A stretch of DNA of 5,429 nucleotides. Source: Clostridiales bacterium UBA8960 (GTDB taxonomy: Bacteria; Bacillota; Clostridia; Peptostreptococcales; Acidaminobacteraceae). Of this stretch, positions 1-5,429 are shown in pieces. The position numbers and the translations under genes are program-made. Every line of letters starts with the position of its first letter. Positions within the stretch are counted from its first letter, which is position 1. The notes under the pieces were generated by a model, which saw only the letters and a list, made by a program, of their open reading frames with translations, made no database searches and had not been told where the DNA came from. Location: positions 1 to 5,429 of the forward strand of contig DMYC01000084.1 in the NCBI GenBank assembly GCA_003482695.1. The letters run 5' to 3'.

Positions 1-2
1 TT

Positions 3-587
3 ACGACAGTTGACCCTAAGGATGTCATCGCTTTTATAAATGCCTCGCCAAATAGAGGGCTATTTATTTTAGTCGCACTTTACAGTTTAAAGGCCATCAC
101 TTTTGTCATTCCGATTGCGCTTTTATTTATCGCTTCTGGTGCATTTTTACCTCTTTTCCAAGCAATTGTTCTAACATATGCTTTGATTGCCATCGAGTTT
201 ACTTTGACATTTGTGATCGGCAGGCGACTCGGTCAAGAAAAAGTATCAGAGATATTGTCCAAAAATAAAAAAACACGAAAATTGCTTTCCATGAACCTAG
301 AGGAGGGTTTTTTAATGACCCTTATGCTTCGCGTTGTGCCCAATCCTTCTGTGGATTTCATCAGTCTACTGCTCAGCACCACAAATGTCACTTACAGAAC
401 ATTCATTTCTGCATCCCTAATCGGTATTTCTCCTAGCTTATTGACGTATATATTTATCGGAGAAGCGATATGGGACCCACTTTCCACTGCGTATATCATT
501 CCTTTTATCATCCGTGTGATTTTGAGTATCAGTACGCTTTTCTATTATAGAAAAAGCCCACGCTTCGAAAAATTCAGAAACAATTAG
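3..587 (+). CDS. TVP38/TMEM64 (DedA-like, VTT domain) membrane protein, 5'-truncated by the window
   Basis: The frame is open from the first complete codon to a TAG at 585-587, giving 194 residues. No convincing start lies inside the window: the first in-frame start-like codon is a TTG at 183, which would cut through the domain and has no good ribosome binding site. I therefore treat the gene as beginning upstream. The protein is very hydrophobic, with probable membrane segments near residues 19-46, 49-73, 131-153 and 158-181 of the visible part. VTT-family hallmarks appear in order: a G-x-F-x-P loop after the first helix (G46 to P50), FVIGRRLG at 70-77 ending the second helix, then an amphipathic stretch EEGFLMTLMLRVVPNPSVDF (100-119) matching the family's re-entrant loop with its Arg and Pro. 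An IG-x-SP motif follows near 140-144. The C-terminus is short and basic. Relatives are linked to lipid scrambling or envelope homeostasis, but the substrate cannot be told from this sequence. It is AT-richer than the next gene (about 30% GC in sampled stretches) and is separated from it by a promoter, so I infer a separate unit. Confidence 0.82.
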   Translation, partial: TTVDPKDVIAFINASPNRGLFILVALYSLKAITFVIPIALLFIASGAFLPLFQAIVLTYALIAIEFTLTFVIGRRLGQEKVSEILSKNKKTRKLLSMNLEEGFLMTLMLRVVPNPSVDFISLLLSTTNVTYRTFISASLIGISPSLLTYIFIGEAIWDPLSTAYIIPFIIRVILSISTLFYYRKSPRFEKFRNN

Positions 588-617
588 GTTGTTACCAAAT
601 CGTTAAAATATCTAGGG

Positions 618-645
618 TTATCGAAACGTAAAAATATGTTATACT
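618..645 (+). promoter_or_regulatory. Extended -10 sigma-70/sigma-A-type promoter for the dikinase-like gene
   Basis: A TATACT hexamer at 640-645 is preceded by TG at 637-638, giving the extended -10 form TGnTATACT. The best -35 candidate, TTATCG at 618-623 with a 16-base spacer, is poor (three of six matches), as is common for extended -10 promoters. The flanking DNA is AT-rich. Transcription would start near 652, leaving a leader of about 34 bases before the ATG at 686. It is the only good promoter I see in the 98-base gap, and it probably also drives the downstream GAPDH gene. Confidence 0.65.
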
Positions 646-651
646 ATCGCT

Positions 652-671
652 TGGGGACGATATTTATCCCA
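652..671 (+). other. Possible small hairpin in the 5' leader
   Basis: GGGA at 654-657 can pair with TCCC at 667-670 around a nine-base loop. A register shift, TGGG 652-655 with CCCA 668-671, is equally possible. The stem is only four to five pairs. It lies at the predicted 5' end of the transcript and ends five bases before the ribosome binding site, so it could stabilise the mRNA or tune initiation. It has no U-tract and is not a terminator. It may be chance. Confidence 0.2.
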
Positions 672-675
672 GAAT

Positions 676-680
676 AGGAG
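676..680 (+). promoter_or_regulatory. Ribosome binding site of the dikinase-like gene
   Basis: AGGAG sits five bases before the ATG at 686. This supports that ATG as the start: no other in-frame start with a comparable site follows closely. Confidence 0.8.
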
Positions 681-685
681 CGGCT

Positions 686-3600
686 ATGACTGAATCGTTA
701 TCATCTAAAGCGCTTGAAGCCAATTTGGCTCAAACTCAAATGCCCCATATCGAGTTGCCAGAAGTACATAAGTGGCTTTTAGAGCGCTCATCTTCAAATT
801 GGGACATTCATAAAAGAACAGAAACCTTTTTGCGTGAGCTGAACCATCCTTATCGAAACGATGCAATCGTAATAGAGATGTTGCATGAAATTTGCTTGAG
901 TGATCTGTGGTTTTATGAAAAAAGTGACGATGCTGAGAGCGCATATCGTGTGTTCGCAGACATTTTTGGCATACAACTGGCTCGCACAGTTGAGGATAAA
1001 AATAAAGAGTCACTCATCAGATGCTTGGCAAAATACGTAGATCGATTGGCATCGCTTAATTCTGTACCCGAAAACACAATTCGGTACTTACTTAAGTTGA
1101 TAGAGGCTGATTTTGAAAAAAGTCCAAAGATTCATTTTGAAAGTTCTAGAGTCTATAAAATGTATCTGGACCGAATCGCGCGTGACGCAACGTTTGAAGC
1201 GGATGTGACCAGACTTGTGAAGTTATTTTTAATGCGGTGTTATGCGTATTGGGATGAGACCACTAATATTGAGGCGTGGTTCGAGTCAAAAGCGCATCTG
1301 ATGCACAAGTTGACGATTCGAGATTTAGACCGAATTGGAAAGCCGTTTTATTTAGCGCTTTCACGTGAACTTGATGCAGCGAAAGACTGGGATACGCTTC
1401 ATGGACTCATGTCGTTCAACGATATTTCAAATCATCATCGGCGTTTCGCGAAGGAGATGGATAGCCATCTTGATACGTTCCATTATTTGTATTTTATGCT
1501 GAGAGTACCTGGCATGGCACATCTGGAAACCCATTTGATTTACGACATCAACCGAAATCTGCGTTCTGTATTCGGAGAACTCGATAAGACCGAAGTGCCT
1601 GATTTTATCGCGATGATCATGTCGGAGCTTAAGATCATAAAACCAACTCAAGGTGGGACTGTGCTGGATTGTATCGCGACACTGGGACGCGAGGTGATAG
1701 GCGGATGCGAAGCGGAACACCAACGCTTTTTTGTCACCCAATTGATCGATTTCGGCTTTGATTACCCAGGTGTTATCAAACTCAATAACATGTGGCGTGC
1801 CGAGGTGAATGTTAACCATATCAAGCAAATTCGCACATGGCTCGATCTGATATGCATCGCGCCAAGCGAGATGCGTGAACTGCTTTCGGCGTTAATCGTC
1901 AACCTAAAACTCGGCGGCATCTTCATCTCTGATACGGACCTTTTCCAGCGTGATGTCACCAAGCTTCTAAATGCAGACATTACACCTGTGTATCGTGAAA
2001 TCAAACAGCTTGCGAAATTGTTTCCCATCTATTTTCGGGATATTGGTGCAGAAGGCAAACTTAGGGAGTATTCCACGGCGCTAGATGAATTATCCATGCG
2101 GCAGGATCATCTCATTCATTTTCTTAGAAAGCAAATTCACACTGAGAGCAACAACACCCACATAGGATTGATTCGCAGCATCGTCGAGTATTGGTTGACA
2201 AAGGATATTGGAAAGCTTAAGGGCAAACTGCCATCTGATGTCATGGCGTGGATCCAAGAAAAGCATGCGACTCAGCGTACGGAGTGGGTGGATGGCGTGA
2301 ACGAGGTGATGCTCTCGCTTGCCAAACGCACGGGCATGTCTTTGGAAACGCACTCAGGTGCACTACACGATATGCCGGTCGAGGTCATCGAGAAACATAT
2401 AGGCACGCTAGAAGCTGGAAACGAACGCGACCGATTGCGTGTTATGACCATTTTTAAAGTGCATGCTTTGCTATGTGACAAATATTCGCTTGAAGCGTCA
2501 GATATTCTGGAAATGGTCAAGTCAAACGATTTTATTGCGTTATCACAATATGAAGCGCTGGACACTCACCTGAAAGATAGCGCATATCACGATGCCATTT
2601 ACGTTCTGTATGAGATGATGGCGCAACTCAAAAGTGTGATTTTAAGTCCTGAAAAAAGTACGGGCTTTGAGAATATATTTTATAAGCGCCACGTGGCCGC
2701 AGGAATTCCGTCGATGTACGGTCAATATATCGAGCCCAAATTTGAAGCGCTTGGTCTAATCTATCGCCTAGAAAAAACCGTCGAGAAGCTTCTCGGAAAA
2801 GCCATAAGGTCGATCAATCTAAGCTATATGACGGCAAAAACACTTAAAGAACTTTACGCGATACTTGAACTTTTCAAAGAAGGGCTGGCACTTGACGGCA
2901 TCGTGAACGAGACGTTTAACTCCAGGTTGACGATGTTTAAGTACAGCCTGACGTCGCCAAGTTTTTCATATGATCAGTATGTCAATATTTTTCAGTTCAT
3001 GGCACGTGATGTAAAACAAATCATCGAGGAATATTTCATAGATGCATTTGATGGTGCGCTCAGACGCATTTTGCCAAACTTTCCGAATCCTATGAAGGCT
3101 AAGGAGCATTTTTATAAAGACCATTTGTTTTCGGCATTCCTTATTGGTGATTTGGACCACTTGATCACCGAAATCATCAGCGTTTTTGATCATATGCGAG
3201 AAAATTACTCGCCTGAGATGATTCAAAACATGATGACTTACAGCCCGAGCAATATGGTGACAGCACTCGATGTGCCGACGGAAGCACTGGACAATCAAGT
3301 GTTTTTAGGGACAAAAGCATTTTTCATGAAAAAACTGTATGGTTTAGGTTTTCCTGTGCCAGATGGTTTTATCCTGACGACGGAAGTCTTTAGGCATAAG
3401 GAGACGATTAAGAAGCATAAATTCATAAAAAAAGAACTCGATGCGATGATTCTCAAGCAGATTCGCCGTATGGAGAAAAGGTCTGGGAAACGTTTTGGCG
3501 ACCCGGAGAACCCTCTTATTTTATCTGTAAGGTCTGGCGCCACATTTTCCATGCCTGGTGCGATGCAAACGTTTTTAAATGTCGGTATGAACTTTGAGAC

Positions 3601-4735
3601 GGCCGAGGCGATGAGTCGTTTGGACGGTCAGTCTTGGACGGCTTGGGACAGTTACAGACGATTCATTCAAAGTTATGGCATGGCACTAGGCATCGAACGG
3701 GAAGCTTTTGAACGCGTCATGAAGCGGTTCAAAGCACTGCATGATGTCGAGCTGAAGGCTGAGCTGAGTGCAGATGCGATGCGACAGATGTCGCTTGCTT
3801 ATCATGAAGTGCTGAAGATGAACGGGTTTGTATTGGAACAACACCCGCTAAAGCAGCTGAATCAAGTCATCTATACGGTTCTGGATTCGTGGTTTTCCAG
3901 CAGTGCAAGCGTCTATCGCAAGCATATGGAAATCGCTGAGGAGTGGGGAACGGCGGTTTTGGTTCAAAATATGGTGATGGGCAATCGCTCGCCGCGTTCA
4001 GGTACGGGGGTGCTTTTTACAAACAGTCCGTTTGAGCGCATGTCGGGCATTCATCTATATGGCGATTTTGTGCCATGCAGTCAAGGGGAGGATGTTGTAT
4101 CGGGGTTGGTCAACACGTTTCCGATTAGTGAGCAACAAAGGAAATCGAAGCAGCTTGATGTTGGGCTGTCGCTTGAGTCTGATTTTCCTCAGATTTATGG
4201 GGCGTTACTCGGTCATGCGAAGAAGCTCATCGACGCGCATGGCTTTGTGCATCAGGAAATCGAGTTCACATTTGAGTCCGATGCACCGGAAGATCTTTAT
4301 ATATTGCAGGTGCGCAATCAAAAGCTGAAAAAACTCAGGTCTATTGAGGACATGATGCGACAGGGTGATCTTTGCGACCAGAAGCATTTGATCGGTAGAG
4401 GATTAGGTGTGGGCAGTGGCGTGATGACGGGCTCTGTGGCGTTTGATGAAGGCGATTTGAGCCGTTTGCCGCGGCCAGTCGTGCTCATTCGCCCTTATAC
4501 GGTGCCCGACGATATTCCGCTCATTTTTGAGGCGGATGCAGTGGTTACGGCGAAAGGCGGCCTTACGTCTCATGCGGCGGTTACGGCTGTGGGGCTGGGG
4601 AAAGTGTGTGTCGTCAATTGCAAGGCTTTGGTGGTTGATGATGTGAATCGTTCGTGTTCCATAGGCGGGCATGTGCTGCGGCCGGGTGATTTGATTACTG
4701 TGGATGGCAGTTTGGGAAAAATATATATTGGATAA
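686..4735 (+). CDS. Large PPDK-like phosphotransferase: unknown N-terminal region + ATP-grasp + phosphohistidine domain, no PEP/pyruvate barrel
   Basis: This 1349-residue protein has no signal peptide or membrane segment and is probably cytoplasmic. Residues 1 to ~865 look all-helical and rich in charged and aromatic residues; I do not recognise them. From ~866 the sequence follows the first ~510 residues of pyruvate phosphate dikinase. The nucleotide-binding domain starts with LGTK (K877 in the place of PPDK Lys22) and PVPDGF (890-895), then SVRSG (R949, PPDK Arg92), the SMPG loop (955-958), DSYRRFIQ (988-995), GTAVLVQNMVMGN (1088-1100), GTGVLFTN (1106-1113) and QGEDVVSG (1133-1140). It ends with E1191, E1193, Q1208 and R1210, matching PPDK Asp321, Glu323, Gln335 and Arg337; Asp321 is conservatively replaced by Glu. 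The swivelling domain (~1235-1349) carries GGLTSHAAV with the phosphoryl-accepting H1296 and ends GSLGKIYIG, where PPDK's central domain ends. The ~360-residue TIM barrel that binds PEP/pyruvate is missing and TAA follows at once. ATP-dependent autophosphorylation of H1296 is thus expected, but the acceptor is unknown. It is probably cotranscribed with GAPDH, 22 bases downstream. Database names such as 'PEP synthase' or 'PPDK' would overstate what is supported. Confidence 0.9.
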   Translation: MTESLSSKALEANLAQTQMPHIELPEVHKWLLERSSSNWDIHKRTETFLRELNHPYRNDAIVIEMLHEICLSDLWFYEKSDDAESAYRVFADIFGIQLARTVEDKNKESLIRCLAKYVDRLASLNSVPENTIRYLLKLIEADFEKSPKIHFESSRVYKMYLDRIARDATFEADVTRLVKLFLMRCYAYWDETTNIEAWFESKAHLMHKLTIRDLDRIGKPFYLALSRELDAAKDWDTLHGLMSFNDISNHHRRFAKEMDSHLDTFHYLYFMLRVPGMAHLETHLIYDINRNLRSVFGELDKTEVPDFIAMIMSELKIIKPTQGGTVLDCIATLGREVIGGCEAEHQRFFVTQLIDFGFDYPGVIKLNNMWRAEVNVNHIKQIRTWLDLICIAPSEMRELLSALIVNLKLGGIFISDTDLFQRDVTKLLNADITPVYREIKQLAKLFPIYFRDIGAEGKLREYSTALDELSMRQDHLIHFLRKQIHTESNNTHIGLIRSIVEYWLTKDIGKLKGKLPSDVMAWIQEKHATQRTEWVDGVNEVMLSLAKRTGMSLETHSGALHDMPVEVIEKHIGTLEAGNERDRLRVMTIFKVHALLCDKYSLEASDILEMVKSNDFIALSQYEALDTHLKDSAYHDAIYVLYEMMAQLKSVILSPEKSTGFENIFYKRHVAAGIPSMYGQYIEPKFEALGLIYRLEKTVEKLLGKAIRSINLSYMTAKTLKELYAILELFKEGLALDGIVNETFNSRLTMFKYSLTSPSFSYDQYVNIFQFMARDVKQIIEEYFIDAFDGALRRILPNFPNPMKAKEHFYKDHLFSAFLIGDLDHLITEIISVFDHMRENYSPEMIQNMMTYSPSNMVTALDVPTEALDNQVFLGTKAFFMKKLYGLGFPVPDGFILTTEVFRHKETIKKHKFIKKELDAMILKQIRRMEKRSGKRFGDPENPLILSVRSGATFSMPGAMQTFLNVGMNFETAEAMSRLDGQSWTAWDSYRRFIQSYGMALGIEREAFERVMKRFKALHDVELKAELSADAMRQMSLAYHEVLKMNGFVLEQHPLKQLNQVIYTVLDSWFSSSASVYRKHMEIAEEWGTAVLVQNMVMGNRSPRSGTGVLFTNSPFERMSGIHLYGDFVPCSQGEDVVSGLVNTFPISEQQRKSKQLDVGLSLESDFPQIYGALLGHAKKLIDAHGFVHQEIEFTFESDAPEDLYILQVRNQKLKKLRSIEDMMRQGDLCDQKHLIGRGLGVGSGVMTGSVAFDEGDLSRLPRPVVLIRPYTVPDDIPLIFEADAVVTAKGGLTSHAAVTAVGLGKVCVVNCKALVVDDVNRSCSIGGHVLRPGDLITVDGSLGKIYIG

Positions 4736-4744
4736 TTTTAAATT

Positions 4745-4750
4745 AGGAGG
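4745..4750 (+). promoter_or_regulatory. Strong ribosome binding site selecting a GTG start for GAPDH
   Basis: A full AGGAGG lies seven bases before the GTG at 4758, which is ideal spacing. In-frame ATGs at 4767 and 4770 are 16 and 19 bases from it, too far, so GTG is the favoured start. The site lies wholly in the 22-base gap after the dikinase-like stop codon, consistent with an operon. Confidence 0.85.
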
Positions 4751-4757
4751 CTTTATC

Positions 4758-5429
4758 GTGAGTATTATGATGCAGAGCAAGAGGTTGTTGGGAATTAATG
4801 GGATTGGCAGAATCGGAAAGTTGACACTTTGGAATCACTTGAATATGAAGCATTTCGATGGCATCGTGATCAATGCAGGCCGTGAAATCGGCAAGAGCAT
4901 GGAGGATGTGATGCAGTACCTTTCAAGCGATTCGACGTACGGCTCGATTGATCGGTTCATGTATGGTTTGTCTGGTAAGTCTTGCAATGTGAAGTTGATT
5001 GATGCGGCTGAACGTATAATTGAGATGGATGGGATTCCGGTAAAAATATTGACGAAAGCGAGAAATCCTAGAGACATCGAGTGGAATAAAGAAGGGGTGC
5101 GCGTTGTTGTGGATTGTACGGGCGTATTTTTGGATCCGACGACACCTGCGGATCATCCGAAGGGGAGCCTTCGTGGCCACCTCGAGGCGGGTGCGGAGAA
5201 GGTCATTTTGAGTGCGCCGTTTAAAATAAAGGACGCATCGCAGAAAATGCCTGAAGACAGTGGCATGTTCGTGTATGGCATCAACCACGCAAAATACGAC
5301 CCGATGAAGCATCATGTTTTGTCTGCGACAAGCTGTACGACGACGGGGCTGTCTCATATGATGAAACCGCTGATGAGCAATCCGGAGACGTCAAAAATCG
5401 TTACGGCGTCTATGACGACGGTTCATGCG
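4758..5429 (+). CDS. gap: Glyceraldehyde-3-phosphate dehydrogenase (divergent type), 3'-truncated by the window
   Basis: The first 224 codons are visible and the frame is open to the window edge; typical GAPDH is ~330-340 residues, and this form should be longer. The enzyme converts glyceraldehyde 3-phosphate, NAD(P)+ and phosphate to 1,3-bisphosphoglycerate in glycolysis and gluconeogenesis, in the cytoplasm. The Rossmann motif GINGIGRIGK is at residues 12-21. DSTYG (58-62) matches the family's DSvhG. VVVDCTGVF (116-124) matches VVESTG-x-F, GHLEAGAEKVILSAP (140-154) is typical, and the active site reads SCTTTGL with catalytic C193. TTVHA at the window end carries the catalytic H223. Differences from the common form are an Ala (A40) where the NAD-ribose-binding Asp normally follows Asn, Thr in place of Asn in SCTTN, an extra ~8 residues between the CTG motif and GHLEAGA (about 125-139), and an extra ~9 between SAP and GIN (about 155-173). 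It follows the dikinase-like gene by 22 bases with no terminator or clear promoter between. The family call is secure; cofactor and preferred direction are not. Confidence 0.93.
   Translation, partial: MSIMMQSKRLLGINGIGRIGKLTLWNHLNMKHFDGIVINAGREIGKSMEDVMQYLSSDSTYGSIDRFMYGLSGKSCNVKLIDAAERIIEMDGIPVKILTKARNPRDIEWNKEGVRVVVDCTGVFLDPTTPADHPKGSLRGHLEAGAEKVILSAPFKIKDASQKMPEDSGMFVYGINHAKYDPMKHHVLSATSCTTTGLSHMMKPLMSNPETSKIVTASMTTVHA

Noticed and set aside
183..185. TTG as the start of the VTT-domain gene
   Set aside because: The frame is open back to the window edge and the residues before it (two hydrophobic segments) belong to the domain. There is no good ribosome binding site before the TTG.
588..640. 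Rho-independent terminator after the membrane protein gene
   Set aside because: CGTT/AACG complementarity (about 601-628) is short and imperfect and no U-tract follows, so I cannot support a terminator.
686..3280. Internal repeat units (HEAT/TPR-like) in the N-terminal region
   Set aside because: The region looks helical, but I could not align any repeated unit with a consistent period by eye.
4701..4729. Possible promoter for GAPDH (TATATT at 4724-4729)
   Set aside because: With a 17-base spacer the -35 would be TGGATG, a poor match. The better TTGATT at 4691 is 27 bases away. The AT-rich codons at the protein's end explain the hexamer.
4403..4780. Open frame of 125 codons on the - strand over the end of the dikinase-like gene
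   Set aside because: It lies antisense to the strongly conserved phosphohistidine domain, has no recognisable family or ribosome binding site, and is explained as a shadow of the + strand gene.
4923..5357. Open frame of 144 codons on the - strand within GAPDH
   Set aside because: The + strand there encodes unmistakable GAPDH motifs. The antisense product is Arg/His-rich, typical of a shadow frame.

Overview
The window holds three genes on the + strand, two of them cut by its edges. It reads like a chromosomal housekeeping segment of an anaerobic, moderately AT-rich bacterium. Strong AGGAGG-type ribosome binding sites, a GTG start and AT-rich spacers suggest a Firmicute (Clostridia-like), but similar PPDK and GAPDH variants also occur, as far as I recall, in sulfate-reducing Desulfo- lineages. 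The taxon is an inference and is not fixed by any marker gene here. I see no mobile element, CRISPR array, tRNA or rRNA.

Layout. (1) Positions 3-587: the C-terminal 194 codons of a TVP38/DedA-like (VTT/SNARE-associated domain) inner-membrane protein whose start lies upstream. (2) Positions 588-685: a short spacer with a good extended -10 promoter (TGTTATACT), a weak leader hairpin and an AGGAG ribosome binding site. (3) Positions 686-4735: a 1349-residue protein. Its last ~485 residues are the N-terminal half of pyruvate phosphate dikinase (PPDK): the ATP-grasp nucleotide-binding domain plus the swivelling phosphohistidine domain, with all key catalytic residues present. The C-terminal PEP/pyruvate TIM barrel is absent. 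In front of this half sits a ~865-residue, apparently all-helical region that I do not recognise. (4) Positions 4736-4757: a 22-base spacer with a perfect AGGAGG. (5) From 4758 to the end of the window: the first 224 codons of a divergent glyceraldehyde-3-phosphate dehydrogenase (GAPDH), including the catalytic Cys and His.

The dikinase-like gene and the GAPDH gene very likely form one transcription unit driven from the promoter near 640. That places an unusual phosphotransferase of unknown acceptor beside a central glycolytic/gluconeogenic enzyme. The most interesting object is the large dikinase-like protein: it appears able to charge a histidine from ATP, yet it has no known acceptor domain, and its own N-terminal region is the obvious candidate for acceptor recognition or regulation. 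The upstream membrane protein is probably a separate transcription unit.
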